Numbered from the stretch's first letter, positions 1 to 57,745 are shown. The stretch: 64,000 nucleotides of DNA from Dromaius novaehollandiae (GCF_036370855.1 NC_088110.1:20083501-20147500), one strand, 5' to 3'. Numbers and translations: made by a program. Notes: generated from the sequence alone by a model not told the origin.

Positions 1-3000
1 CTTGCACTTGGCAAGCTGCCTATGTCCAGGTCTGCACTTTTTCAGGTGTATCCGGCCCCATGGATATCTGTCTGTGAAGCCAGGGCAGAATATGGCTCTG
101 CGATTGGAACATGGGGTTGAGAAGAAACGTTCCAGTACTTTGTATAAAAAGTTCACAATAATTGTTTAACATATAAATTGGTATGCTTGATTTACTAATC
201 TGGGTGTGAAACTTGTTGCAGGTTTTCCTGGCCGTTCCTTTCTCAGTTCAGTTAGGTCAGCCGTTCTGAATACTCGGCTTCGCATGCGCTGCGTGGAGAG
301 TGCCAGCCACCTGCAACCTCCTCGGGGGACAGCAGAGCTTAGCACCAGAGCAGAGTTGTATGCTCGTTGTGTTGTGTGTCTCTCTCCCCCTTCCAGTTTT
401 CAGCCTTGGCTTCCCTTTCAACGATACAGAATAATACATACTAAACCACGCCTTATAAAATATAGTTAAAGTATATACATGTAGTTTCTATTCATTTTGT
501 GAAACTAGAACATGGAAAGATACCTTTCTGACTGTAAAAATCTGAATAATATTTTCGTACACTTAGTATTTCATGTATCTGTTTCATAAATTATTTATTC
601 AGTGTAATGGTACTTTGCCAGAATTTTGTTGGACAGCTCCGTGTAGAATGTTGCCTAAAAAGACCAGGAATGTAAAATTCTGAATTCGAAGTCTTATGAA
701 TATTTTCTCTTATGTGGGTGGGGTTTTTGTTTGTTTGTTCTCTTACCGAACCACTCCTCTGTCTACCAAATGTTTAGCAATTAGGGTATAGTAATCTCTT
801 TTTCAAAGACAAGTTGGAGAAACAATAGTATGTTTGCCTTATGATATGCTTTGAAATTGGACTTGTTCGAAAGCACACATGATGAGAGATCCCATAATAG
901 CAATATACTTCATATAAGGCCTGCACAGATTTTACCAGTTCAATATTACTGTACAGAAGATGAATATAATTTTATTTGAATTGGTTACTAGCTTGTGGAA
1001 GGAAAATAAGTTACAGTTATTTTACACCTCTTGTTATTGTTAGCAGCATCTACCATCATGGTGTAGTACTGAAAGCCACGTGAATAAAATAAGAATATGA
1101 GAATAGCAACACCAGTGTGAAACCCGTGCGCGCAAAAGTCCTTGTGCGTATATGTGTGTATGCACACATTCAAACAGAGGAGTGGGATGGTAGGTTTGAA
1201 AGGTTATAGTGCAAGAAAAAAAGGTATAGTGAGTGTATATGTAACTGAGGGGAAGACATTAAGCAAGCTTGTGTTCTGGTTTCAGAGGTCAGTATGGGGT
1301 AAGAGCCACTTGAAGTGACAACAGCAGTGCAGGTTGTGAAATCCTTTTTATCGCTGCTGAATTTATGCTTTGAAGAGGGTCTTTCTGGTATGGTGTTTCA
1401 AACACAGAGAATTATGGGAGTCTGAAATGAAAGATACGCTTCACTTCCAAGTTAAAAATTGTGTTTCCCAGCAGGCATTTGTTGCGTGGAAGGAAGGGAG
1501 AGAAGGTGGCTGAGGTTGCTTTTGCCTGTCACCAGCATGAATCAGTGAGGGGCACAATCCCATGTTATTTATTGTGGCCGTGCCACCTCCTTCTCTCTCC
1601 ATATAGTTACTTTCTATCTCTGCATCCTGATTTGTTTCTGTTGATATTCGTGTGAAATATTTGGAATGACGTGGGGTTAGAACACCTTTTTTAGATGCAG
1701 GCCTTTTGGGATGGTTATCTAGATCCACAGCTACAGACCTGAATGAGAGGCCTGGTTATCAGGGGATTCAAGACACCATTGGGAGCTTTCAGTTGTGGAC
1801 TGTTTGTGAAAGTCATGCCAGGTATTTAGTTGAGAAGCTTGCATCTAAATTTAGGGGCCTAACTTTAGCCATCCAGATATGCAGATTGTAGAAGATGTTC
1901 TCCTGGCAGACTGGGATGCAGAGGTTGAGACATTAGATGCTTTACCTTGAAGATAATTATACCAGAAAAAGTAAGTTTAATTAAGGTGCTTGTGTCCTAG
2001 GATAATCTTTTCGTTTTATATTTGTACAGTACGTTAAAGTTCAGGTTGATTGCTAATGTCCCATTTTTCCTATGGGAAGTGGGTTAATGGCTGGGGTTAA
2101 GAAGTGACAGATGGAAAATTTGGCCTGGGATACTTTGCGAAGAATAAGAAATTCCTAGATGAGTTAATGTTTCGTTATCCAGATTTTGTTTGTGAAACTC
2201 CTTGCTTTTCTCTCCTTCCCTTTCACAATGGCCATAGAAATACAGCATTCCACAGACCTAAGTTTTAAATAGTGCTCAGCTCCTCCTCTCTTAGGAGTCT
2301 TGTTCTGTTTCCCTTGTGTATTAACTGTGTTCTATTAGTGATGAGGGGCTCATTTTAAACACGGTTTTCATATTGCGGAGTTGTTAAATACATGGACAGA
2401 AACCCTCAGCCATTTTCCTTGGGTCTTGTTAGGCCTGATAAACACATTTTGAGAGCAGCCATGAAATGTTTTTCCTCACTCTTCCTCCTGTTGCTCATAA
2501 CTCAAGATTGTCCAGAAGTGGGAAGAACTGTGTATTTGTCTGGTCCACAGGCAGAACAAAACCACTTCCTCAGTTTTCTAATAAGTATCTTATCTGGAGA
2601 ATGCACATATTTCTATTTCAGTGCTGCCTCACTGGTACTATGGAGGCCATATAGCAAGGGGTTGATAAAAAGGGAACTGACTTCAGAAATTATGTGCTAG
2701 CACAGTGTTCCCATTCTGCTTTGCGAAAGATAAAGATCTGTTTGGAGCTGACCAGGAAAAGGCTGGTAAATATTTTAATTATGAGGCTGGCTTCTCTCGT
2801 TGGACTCTGGAAGGTGCTTAATATACTTACTTTAAATATTCTTCTTACAGATGCCAGTGACTGTACTGGGAGGCTAGCTGACTAGCTAAGATGCAATGTA
2901 TAATTTTTAGGTGCATAAAGTTAGATGTTACATCTTTTTTGTCTGTGAACAGTTGGCATGTCAGTTGGAAATTTCTTGCTTGGATAAATGTCATTTGTTA

Positions 3001-3312
3001 AACCATGTAACTCCTCAAGATTATGTATATAAACTTTGTTGGTGGATAGTCAGTGATAATCAAATGATAAAAATATGACAAGATTTTTTTTCTTCTTTTG
3101 ATCCTTCTCCACTGTTGTCTTTTAGTCAGTAGTACATTTGGATAGTTGTGTCAGAGAAGACTTGGATTGCAGGCTAATGTAATTTGCTTTTCCTGTCCAA
3201 AAACCATCTGCAAGTTAATTTTATATGTTCTGAGATGTTCTTCATGTTGTTTCAGGCTCAGCCGGAATGTAACCACAGTTGTATTGACTGAGTTAATGTT
3301 GTTTCCTTTCAG
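1..3312 (+). other. PLCG2: PLCG2 intron 2, 3' part
   Basis: This stretch is intronic because it precedes the exon 3 acceptor and no match to the first coding exon (human N-terminal 64 residues) was found. It is AT-rich. Short open frames here lack recognisable protein features or splice context. A patch near 1840-1880 with a TTTAGGGGCCTAA-like core may be a very old LINE relic, but this is weak. No other element was recognised. Confidence 0.7.
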
Positions 3313-47804
<44,492 letters not shown>

Positions 47805-50800
47805 AGCAATCATTCTTTGGTGCATGCTTTATGGAGCAACTCAGGAAGAGATACTGATTTATCCTGGTTTTCCTACTCAATGAAGTTCTCATCAGGCTGA
47901 ATGAATAGAAGAGGAGGAGGAAAGATGGGTTTCCTTAATAATTTCTTGTTGTAAGAAAAACTGTTTTTATTTTTCATTCATAATAATTTATATTCTGTAC
48001 AAAGCATACTCTCTGTTCAGGCCAGATTTTCTGTGTATTCAAGGCATTATTTGCATCCAGCATCACAACTTTAGAGTCATGAGGAAAATAACAGCAAGAT
48101 GTTTAAAAGTTGAGGACATGTGGTTGGCTGTATGTATTTGCATAGATCTCACTTCTGCTTATTGATACCTGAAGTACAAGTACAAATCATCTACTGTATT
48201 TGTGCATGCAGGATATAGATAAGACATTCACAGCAATTTGTATGCATGGAATCACATCACTTTAACAACCTGGCTCCTTAAGATTAACTGGTAGTGAGTT
48301 TTTAATTTATTAAATGCTGTAATAGCACTTTTACACCAGCATTGTCATGTATGTTATAGTACCCAAGGCAGCAGATTGTACCTCTGACACTGTATAAAAT
48401 GTTTTGGGCAGCTAATAGCTCATACTGTATTGTCTCCTGTTAGAAGTTTTCTTCTACATTTTTGAAAACTAGAGAATGTGTTAATTTTGTTAAACCAAAT
48501 ATCCCTGAGACTGTAGTTGTGTTTTTCCTGTTGAACTCTGTGTAATGGTTTAAGAAAAGATATGTGAACCTGCGTTGTATTACATAAAATTTCAGGGCAG
48601 TGGAAGGAAAAGTTTTAATGTATGTGCTAGGATCTCTTGTTTGCAGAAAAGGATATTTCAAACTCTGAAAAGATTTATTTTGGTATAGTATTGTCTTGCA
48701 AATACTTTCAGCTCCTAATGTGCTTAGAAATTAATTTTTAACAAACTGTCCGTTTTTAATCTTGCAGTTCTGCTTAGACGATAGCATCAAATGACAGAGT
48801 TTTCCCAAAAGGTATCTAATTCAAGAATGATTATATGCACAAATCTAGAGGTACATTATTCTTATGGCTTTAGTCAAACAAAAGGCATTGAGTTAGGGAT
48901 CAGAAAACTTGCTAGATTAGCAAGTTTGCTTTCCTGCAAGAGCAGAACTAAAGTCTTTAGATGACACGTCTGAAATCAGGTATCATGATATGTGTACTCA
49001 TTGGTTCTTCATGCTAGCAGTATGTCATTAATATGAAATTCCTGATTGCTTTATCTCTGCGTGGGAGGAGTTTTGCTACCCATATGTTTGACTTTACCTT
49101 TCAAATGCGTGCAGAGGAGTTCAGTTCAGTTCTTCAGTCTAAGTGACAGCCTGAGGCAAAAAATGTTGCAGACATATAGTGCTGTATTTCTGATCACAGA
49201 AAGCTTGCGTGGATTTGGGATTCGTTGCCTGGTGAAGCTGTCTCAGCAGTTTTAAGTTTCTCTTGCTCCCCACGCAGACTTGGGTTGTTTCAAGATGCAC
49301 TTAATTGGTGCCGTTGTGCATTCACAGATGATGGCTCAAGGAACCCCCCTGAGGTTTTAGTTATTCTGAAAAGACAAGTCTTGTCTCGCTTATCCTGAGA
49401 TGAAAGTGCTCATGATGGGGTGGCTTCTGTAATGTTGTTCCTTCCCCCCCCCACACCCCAAATTAAATACCAGAGGGCAAAGTTAAAGGTAACTCTCTGC
49501 TTTTCTTTTTTCTGCTAGAAATCTCTTCAGTCCCCAGCTGTGATTGGACTGTATAAAAAAAATAAGCAAAATTACATCAGCTGTGGATTTGGGAGGTAGA
49601 GCTGTACCTAAACTGCTGTGTAAAGGTGGGCTTATCTGCAGTATCGGTGTGGAATGGGATGATCTAGTTGCTGTTCCTGGGGGAGGATCTTTGCTGCACA
49701 TGCATTTTACAGCATGCTCCAGGAGGTGATTAGTTTGTCACATCATCAGTCCTTGTGCTATCTGTGCCATTCAGCAGCCTCCATCCCTCCCATTTGACTT
49801 GGTGAGAATATCACGTTGTTGGTGTTGATCAGACAAGGTGGCCCAAGGCCCTGCCTGGAAGGTCCTGAATTTGTTGCTACAGATGGGACATGATTTATGC
49901 TTAGTTCCAGAGCAGACAACCAGATTGCCCATGTGGATCACCTGTCCTGGCTTCCTTTGTTAGCTATATTCCTGCCACAGAGCAGCCACTGTATGATGAA
50001 CATGAGAGTGCCTTGTGCTGCTACTGTGCAAATGCTTAGGAATTGGCAGGTTTTATAGTCCTTCAAAAAGTCTCAGGACATAAATGATGTTGAAAGTTGT
50101 AAGAAGCACTCCTCAGCATATATGAAAATCTATTTCATTTTTCGGTTAGACTTTTTCCCTGAGTTTAAGTGTTATATTCAGAAGGGAAAGGATTGCATTG
50201 GCTGTTTTGTTGACTTGCAAGTGATGGGCAAAGCTACGTAATAACTCTCTGCTTGTTTCTTGCATTCTTTGCTTTAACTCCTGTTACCAAAAAAAGCCAC
50301 GTCTGAATTCTTTGTCAGGGCAGACTTTGTGGCAACTTTTTTCCATAGCACTGAGACTGTTTTAATATGAAAACAGGTTTGAATGTGTGTGCTAATTTTA
50401 TAATCTGTGAGGAAAAACACTTCCAGGTTTTTGAAGTTAACGATCTTTAAATTATGTTCTCATAGAAACTGTTTTAAACTTGTAAAATGTTATTTTTAAT
50501 ATATAACTTTTGATAGCAGTGATGTGAATGATGCCACATGCTTCTTTGTGTAAGCATTGCTCATTGAATTTTACAATTTAAAATCACCAGTGATTTCAGC
50601 TAGTATGAGTGAGTTCTTATTGAAGAGTGGTCTGCTAATGTGTTACGTTGCCTTCTCCTAGAGGAGACGTCCTTCCTCCAGGAAAGACACTTATGTGTTT
50701 TAAAGATGAACTGACTTAATTATTGTTTTCATAGAAATCATTATTACTGCACTTCATCTGGATACAAAACAGGCATGGAAGAAGGAAAAAGGTCAAAGAT

Positions 50801-53800
50801 CACATATAACCCGCAACTACTAACCTACCTTATTCAGTAACAAGTGGGTATTAACTTATCAGAGCATCAGATTTGTATCAACTTAAAAATAAAGTCTGAA
50901 CAAGACAAAGATGAAGTCTGTAGTAGTTTGGAAGAACAATAATCTTGATGTTCAGCGGAAAATTATAGTGGCATGTTTTCTGCCAATGAGGTTGCCTTAA
51001 TTGCAGGGGCAGCAGTGCTGAGGGGTGAACACACACTATGTTCATGTTGTGAATTTTAAAATGTTTGAAGTGTTGTGAGCAAAACTTTTCCAAGTCTTTT
51101 AATTAATTAAAAATGATATGCATGTTGAGCAGGAGTCATTCTGAGCTATCTGTGGCCTAGGTCATTCAGGAGGTCAAGTTAGATGAATCAGATGGTCTTT
51201 TATCACCTATTGATTTGTGAATATTGGTGTGCAGAAGCTTTGAAAGTCACAATGAGGGTGGCCAAAAAGTTATGTCATTCCGTGTGGCCTTTTTTTTTGT
51301 CTGTGTTCTCCCTTTTCACTGGTGCATGTAGATGTTTCTCTGTTGCAGACATTTTTTAAAAGAAGTGTTGCAGTTTTTAAACTAACCTTCCCCATTGCTA
51401 CATAAATAATGCTGTCTCACTGTGATTATCTCTGAATTCTCCAAACTAGTTGTGAAACACTGAATGCAGCATGGAAACTGAAGTACAGTCAGTTACTTCT
51501 GCTGTAGTCAAATGTCAGCATTTCCAAGGGCAGTCTAACTAGCTGACTTTGTTCCAGACTCAAATTCCATTTGCTTCATTGGAAATAGAGGATAAATATA
51601 ATGAAAATCATGCTTCTGAAGCGGTCAAGAGCCAGGATTTTCTTCTCTTCCATAATGGTATTTATAAATAAGTATAGCTATTAGTTTTAAAAGAATCTAA
51701 AGCCCAGTTCTATTCATTGCTAATCTACATTCTTAAGTACTAGTCCAACAAAACAGAGAATCATGAACTGACTTAAATAAAGCAGAAGTAATTTGCTTAA
51801 CACTTGTGCATTCCTGAATTGTAATTTAGCCCCTAGATCTTTTATGATATGCATAAACTACCAGTGTTTAGGACACTTTTCTGTGAAGATCACAGAAAAG
51901 TTTTGGCTGAGTCACTTAGAAGGTGACTTAGTGAATTAGACTATAGAAATCTAGTCTACTTTATGGGTGATCGACATTTAAACTTTAAAAATAAATATAT
52001 CCTTGTATACATTAGAAGTATTAGCTGTGTGCATCTGGCAAATGTTAGGTTTACGTTGACAGGCTACGAATGCGAGATTAAGCAGCTGCCAAAAAGTTCT
52101 TACGCTGTTCACTCTAAACATCAGTATCACTCTTTGAGAGGCACATATCAATTGTTGAATAATTTTGTAGTAGTAAAAATTGAAGCTGTGCTGTATTTTC
52201 AATTCTGCTTTTTCAATTTTTAGATGAAATTCTAGTAATTCACTTTCAGGAAAACAAATAATAGATTAATTTGGAAACAGACATAACACTTGAATTCATT
52301 ACCTTAATTTACACAGCTGCTCATGCAATATTAATAACAAATAAAAAACAAGGAGAAAGAATTCACATTGTAAAATGCCTAAAATGGAGCAGCTGTGACT
52401 GTCTTTGTATATATGTAATTTTCAAGCCATTTTAAAATATCTTAAGCCACACATTTCCTGTTTTCATTTTGAAAAGAGGGAAAGTATTCTTCATGTCTCC
52501 TGTAGTCAGGATTCTGCTTTGTTTACTAGATGGAGCTGAATGACAAGGTATTACTGAATATACCTATACGCTGTTGATTGGTCTGGGGTAGCCATTGCCA
52601 AGCTGCTGCTTATTTGTTTCTCCTAATTAGGCCCAATTCAGTACCCTGTGCTCAAGCAAAAGTCATGAGCAGTTAGTACAAATAATGCCTCCTGTTCTGT
52701 TATCAGTGAGAAGTTCTGTCCTTGACTCGATGACTTGAAAAGCTTCATGTGTTGTGGTGAGCTTCTGCAGAAGGATGAATTGTTTTGTTTTTTTTATTTG
52801 GGGGGGGGGAGGAGGAGGAGGAGGAAAGAGGAGAAAAATACATTCCCTTTCACGTTGGGGATGTGGGCAAAACTGCAGTTTCTGCTGCTATGTTGGTCCA
52901 TATCCCATCTGCAGCAAGGCAGCAACACCCTTGGACAGGACACTGCTATTGGTACAGCTTTTTGAATGAGGAAGGAATAGTAATTTTGACCCCCCCCCCC
53001 CCCCCCAATAGCTGTGCACATCCAGCTGAGCTTTGCAGATTAAGCAGCACAGCAGAAAGGAACCTAGGGTTTTTTTTTTTTCTTTATGTATTTCCACTGT
53101 GGTTATTTATGTATTTTGTCTTACCAAGCAAAAACTGTTGTGCTCCACTTCTGCTGCATAAGGCATATAGATCCAATCCTTTAAAATGCCCTTACATACG
53201 TAATCCAACTGACATATATGGACCTATTCACATTTAGCACCAAGTAGTTTCCTTTCCAGTTGTATCTAAAAAGCTATCATGGACTTCAGCCCCAGCCAGC
53301 AATAACAGCACAAGTTTTGGCTTTGCTTTGGGACCCTCACAGATTTTTTTACTGACCCCACCATTGAGACAACTGTGAATAGCAGTAGCGGCTTTTTATT
53401 AGAACCATCACAATTCCTCTGGAACACAGGAGTTCTGTTCCACATCTTAAAAGACTATCAGTAAATAGCCTGCCTTTTACAAGACTGTTTTAGCATGGAA
53501 CACCAATATTATGTTTCTGTGCAACAGGCTTGTGCAGTTTTTTTGAACGTGTGTTTTGTCTGTTGCATCTGCTGGCATCAGAATTTCTTAATCTATTTCT
53601 GTTAATGTGATGTCAAAAACAGGACTTGGAGCAGAAAGTAACCATGTGACTTTCACTTGAAAACCATTTCCTATTGGGAATTGGTCCAATGCTTTCATGA
53701 AGTCACAGCTGCCATTTTTCTTCTTTATTAAGAAGAAAGCTTCTTCTTCCTGCAAACTATGATGATGTATATTAATGGCTTTTGGTAAAGTGGCCTTTCT

Positions 53801-55000
53801 GTGAAGAATTCAGTTGAACACAGAAAAGCTGTTAGAGGCGCAAAAGCCCTACATAAAGGAGTATAATACTTCTGCTATAGGAGCACAGCTCCCCCAAATC
53901 CTCTCGGCTTACTTGCTATTATAGAAAGCAAGGTGAGTTCTCTCAGCTGTCCCTCAGCCTAGATACTAAATTTAGTTTCTCTCATAGTGTACACACTGAT
54001 AAGGAATGAAGGGGAGGAAAGTCAGGTTTAAAGCAACACAAAACATCTAATTATCAATAGTGATTAAAAAAAGATGAACTTTTCTGGAAATGAACTAAAA
54101 GCTCAAAAACCCACCATCTTTGGTCAACATTAACTAAAAAAAACAAAACCCAAAACCCAAACTTTTGAACACAAGTGGCAGTGCACTGTTAGCTTGGTTT
54201 CTCTAATTAGCGAATTTTGTTTTGCGAGACTTCTTTAGCAATGCAGAAGTACTGCATCTCTGCCTCCTCCTCTTCCCCATTTAAATCGCAGTAGAGCTTA
54301 ACAGAACTGAACTAACTGGAACTTGTATAAAAATTAACTTAGGATCAGTATAGCTTCAGCTAGCAAAATGTAAAGACTAAAGTTTAGAGAGAAGAAAAAA
54401 ATGTGATCGTCTTGGAAGACTGTCCCTTTTTATCAAGAAATACTGAGAAACTGTAACACATGGGTTAAAGGAGAAGAATTTTGTGATCTAACATTTTGAT
54501 ACAAAGTTCTCAGCACTTCTTCCTATATTAAACTGAAAGAGATGAGGGACTTACTAGGGACAGTAGCAATCTGTACTTAAGAACACAGAAAATAAGGTTT
54601 TCTTAAAACTATCACTCCACAAAATTCTGGGATCCATTATGTAAAGTGTTTATCACCCTACTACAAAGACAAAGTTTTGTTCAAGTGGTATCAGATGTTA
54701 AAGAAATACTCATAAAGGCTAAAAATATTTTATAAGCAGTAGAAGATGAACATACGCACTTACCAAATGTCCTTGATAGATTGTTTGTTTGTTGAGCCGT
54801 TCAGTAATGCGGGGAAAATAATGGCTGTTACTTACAAACGCACTTTAGCTAACTCATTCATTTTAAACAGGCGTATTTTACAGTTAGAAAAATCTACAAA
54901 TCTGTGCTGCTTCAAGCACTTTGCTATAACTTAGATTAACTATTGTGCATTTTCCAGAAATAAGTCAGAGTTACCTCAGAAAAGCATACCAGAACATATT
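47805..55000 (+). other. PLCG2 3' UTR and convergent intergenic region
   Basis: This region runs between the PLCG2 stop codon and the SDR42E1 poly(A) signals. The 3' UTR end cannot be fixed from sequence. AATAAA occurs at 50888-50893, 51776-51781, 51990-51995 and 52340-52345, and ATTAAA at 48309, 49462 and 51106. The human 3' UTR is several kb long, so one of the later signals is plausible. Low-complexity G, GGA and C tracts lie at 52800-53006. Short open frames here (including three overlapping ones through the G/C tracts) are not credible genes. Confidence 0.5.
52800..53006. repeat. G10-(GGA)n and C17 low-complexity tracts
   Basis: A run of ten G at 52800-52809 leads into GGA repeats to about 52825, and a run of seventeen C lies at 52990-53006. 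Both strands therefore have G-rich strings close together that could form structured DNA. Homopolymer length may be unreliable. Confidence 0.9.
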
Positions 55001-55018
55001 CACTTAAAAAGTAATGCA

Positions 55019-55028
55019 TTTATTTATT
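55019..55028 (-). terminator. SDR42E1: SDR42E1 poly(A) signal, overlapping pair
   Basis: Read on the minus strand this is AATAAATAAA, two overlapping canonical poly(A) hexamers about 460 nt past the SDR42E1 stop. T/G-rich sequence follows downstream on that strand. It is the best candidate 3' end for the gene. Confidence 0.65.
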
Positions 55029-55392
55029 GTCTAACAGTTAATCTAGCAACTCAGCTGAGTTCTTAGTTAGGCATATATGCACCCAAGCTCAAAAGCAGTA
55101 TTTGGTTTTAGAATGTGACCAAGAAATAAGTTTACTCTCCTCTGGGTCATGTAGCACAAACTTGTCAGAAGTCAAAACTATAATGCCATCAGTGAGGAAG
55201 AAGGGCCGTTTGTTCCATACATTGTACCTGAAAATAAAATGCTATTTGCAGTTGTACTAAACTTCATCTTGTGATGGTCTGATCAGTTTTACTTTGAAAA
55301 GCTATGTATAAAAATAGCACCTTTTTACTCAGCAGTTCTGTTCTTTGCAGACAGAACCAGTATTTACCTGAATGGCAGAAATGTCCCTGCAA

Positions 55393-55404
55393 CCCCCCCC
55401 CCCC
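55393..55404. repeat. C12 homopolymer
   Basis: Twelve consecutive C lie within the probable SDR42E1 3' UTR (G-rich in the transcript). Confidence 0.9.
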
Positions 55405-55485
55405 TTTTCTTAATTATCTGTCAAAACTAAGAGACTTTGAAAAAACATAACTAAGTTCTGCTCTGCATACTCAGTGTTTCATCTT

Positions 55486-56593
55486 TCAGAGTGAAAGCAT
55501 AACTGCAGATGCAAACCATGAAACCAACACAGCAGTCAACAGCAAGACCAATCCTCCATCCCTAATAAGCCAGTTAATGGTATACTTCCTTGGCTTTGCT
55601 CCACATCCCCGAGATCTAAACCACTCAACTACTTCATTTAGGTTAAATTGCTGAGGCTCATACCCCAGCTCCTTCCTCGCCTTCTCCATGCTAAAATAAT
55701 GTGTGACACCAGTTTTGTAAACTTCTGTGCGAGTGAGAAGAGGCTGAAAATTATAAAGATGACCAATAAGAAAATGAACTACTTCAGTAAGGAATGCAAA
55801 AAAATAGACAAGGGAAAGAGGAAGACGAAGGGTTGGGAATTTGTAACCCAAACCTTCTACTAAAGGTCGGAAAAATTCAAAGTTGTTTATTGGCCTGCCA
55901 TCTGAAATAAAATAGGCTTGGCCTGCAGCTATGTGCCCTTTGTTGGCTTTGAGGGCCTCTGATGCAAGGATATGAGCCTGAACTAGATTATCTACATGGA
56001 CAAATTCTACTAAACTAAGAGGATCTCCATATACGAATTTAAACAGTCCCCTTTCAATGTAACTAACTATTCTTGGAAGGTGTCTTTGCTCTCCAGGCCC
56101 ATAGATGCCTGCTGGTCGGAGAGCACAAGTCCTTAATATACCTTTCCCATCTCTAAGCTCAGCACCATTTGCCTCCAGCACCTTCATTTCAGCTAAAGAT
56201 TTGGTCCGGGAGTAGTGATCTGGATGAAGGTGAAGAGGTAGATAAGGCAGAGATTCGTTCCCATTTTCTATAACCTGGCCCCCAAATACCACATTATATG
56301 TACTTGTATACACCAGACTTGACACTCCTGTGGTCTTGCAGGCTTGGATGACATTTTCTGTGCCTTTCACATTAACATCTTCTATGAGTTTTCGGTTCAG
56401 CTGCTCTCTGCCAGACATTCCATAGGAAGCGATATGGAATACACAGATTACATCTCTAAGAGCCTCTTCCACTTCAGAGAGACAACAGACGTCCCCCTGC
56501 ATGAATTTTACTCCCTCCGGCACAGTCTGAATTGGCTTCACGACATCAAACAGAATCACATCAACTCCCTTTTCATATATGGCACAGCCTAAA
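55486..56593 (-). CDS. SDR42E1: SDR42E1 second coding exon
   Basis: This 1108-nt exon encodes the rest of the protein from L24 (LGCAIYEKGVDVILFDV) to the TGA stop. The frame remains open upstream of the acceptor TGTTTTAG, but those extra residues are intronic; the split Arg codon (CG plus T) joins the small upstream exon exactly. Confidence 0.95.
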
Positions 56594-57499
56594 CTAAAAC
56601 ATGATAGAAACCATATGTTAGTATACATAGCATAATGATGGATGAAACATTTCACCTGAAGGTAAGAGAGGCCTATTAAATATTTGAAAAAATGATTAGC
56701 AAAAAATTTCGTACTAAAATAGTTAGATATCTACTATGGGGAAGGTTCAACTGTGAAACTTCGGGCACTGAACTGATTCCTTCAGGCTCCAGATATAGCT
56801 TTAAAAAAAAGGGAAGGGGGGCAATTCAGAGCAGAAATAATGGAAGTACTTTCAGCTGTCTTTTGGAAGAGCCCATCTATTTCTTTCCTTCCATCTCCTA
56901 CAAATCAGAAATAGCAAACCTTTGAGGTGTAAACCCTTAGCCAACTATATATATAAAAAAGCGTATCTTATTGCTTTTTGTGCCATTCCAAATCTGACAG
57001 CACAGTAAGTTGGTCTTCACTGTTGTGCCTAAAATTTATGGAGAGAAGAGAATTAAGTGCGATGTTTCTCAGTTAACTGGAATGAATCCTTTGCCATGTG
57101 CCCAAATTCTACTCTCAAGTCACAGGTATAAATGCAGGTATTGACACAACAGATAAGGGGGAGGATTATCAGATTTCTTTCTTACAACTGCTCTATTTCT
57201 ATAGTGCTTAAAGGGGGGCAATGGAGAAAATACGTGGAGTCAGCAGGATATCCTCAGGGATTTTTTCCTGCTTTTGCTCATGACTGCAGTCTCACGAACT
57301 CTTGCTTGAAGCTAGGACCCAACGTGAACAACCAGAAAATGGGGCAAACTGGATCAGGCATCTCAGACGCACAGACCTGTATTATGTTTGTTACATTTAT
57401 TCTTATTTGCACTATTATTTAATGCACTAACCGAAAGCCAAAGTAACCGCCTCCTCCAGTAATCAGAACTGTTTCCTTCGCCATGTTTCCTGGTTCCAT
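55486..57499 (-). CDS. SDR42E1: SDR42E1, extended short-chain dehydrogenase/reductase, two coding exons
   Basis: The coding sequence is exon 57499-57432 joined to exon 56593-55486 and encodes 391 residues (human 393). It begins MEPGNMAKETVLITGGGGYF, which aligns residue for residue with the human start. The Rossmann nucleotide-binding motif TGGGGYFG is at 14-21. The active-site YxxxK is Y150-K154 (HYSRTK), with S120/T121 in YTST upstream. The substrate half holds LRPAGIYGPGEQRHLPRIV and FISDGRPINNFEFFRPL. A hydrophobic C-terminal segment at about 370-391 should anchor it in a membrane, probably the ER. The family is 3-beta-hydroxysteroid-dehydrogenase-like; the physiological substrate is not settled, with steroid or sterol metabolism likely. 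ATG at 57499 has A at -3 and G at +4; a second in-frame ATG follows five codons later. Residue 30, a reported common human stop site, is Glu here, so the gene is intact. Confidence 0.95.
56594..57431 (-). other. SDR42E1: SDR42E1 intron between coding exons
   Basis: This is an 838-nt GT-AG intron. Short plus-strand open frames (for example 57132-57422) have no support and no repeat was recognised. Confidence 0.8.
57432..57499 (-). CDS. SDR42E1: SDR42E1 first coding exon
   Basis: This is a 68-nt coding stretch of 22 codons plus CG of an Arg codon, ending at donor GTTAGT (57431 downward). It supplies the whole glycine-rich nucleotide-binding loop. The exon itself extends to about 57533, where a TTTTATAG acceptor ends an intron of about 112 nt in the 5' UTR. 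Confidence 0.93.
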
Positions 57500-57645
57500 C
57501 CTCTTCCCTTTGGCACTATTTCAGGAATTCGACCTATAAAACACACAGTAAAAACGCACAAGAGAAGCAGTAACGGCCTTAACGTCTCCGCTCGTCCAGC
57601 TATCCTCAGCGTTACGCTGCCTCCCCCGGGCCGGCCACCTCTCAC

Positions 57646-57740
57646 CTTCGACCCCGCTCCCTTCTCCGGCCGCCGCCCCGTCTCTGCGGGCGGCGACGCT
57701 GCCGCTGGGCTTCACGGGAAATGAAGTCCGTCCCCGCCCG
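57646..57740 (-). other. SDR42E1: SDR42E1 putative 5' noncoding exon
   Basis: On the minus strand GGGTCGAAG is followed by a strong GTGAGA donor (intron from 57645). It pairs with the TTTTATAG acceptor at 57534-57535 to remove 112 nt of 5' UTR. The upstream limit, the transcription start, is a guess inside the CpG island. Confidence 0.55.
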
Positions 57741-57745
57741 CGCCG

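Noticed and set aside
206..469. 87-residue open frame at the left edge
   Set aside because: No match to the PLCG2 N terminus, no splice context in the right phase, and an antisense frame of similar length overlaps it.
52735..53237. Overlapping frames of 70-150 residues through G and C runs
   Set aside because: Openness is due to homopolymers and GGA repeats, giving Gly, Glu or Pro runs; no conserved protein character.
55648..55863. Plus-strand frame opposite SDR42E1
   Set aside because: Antisense shadow of a well-supported coding exon.
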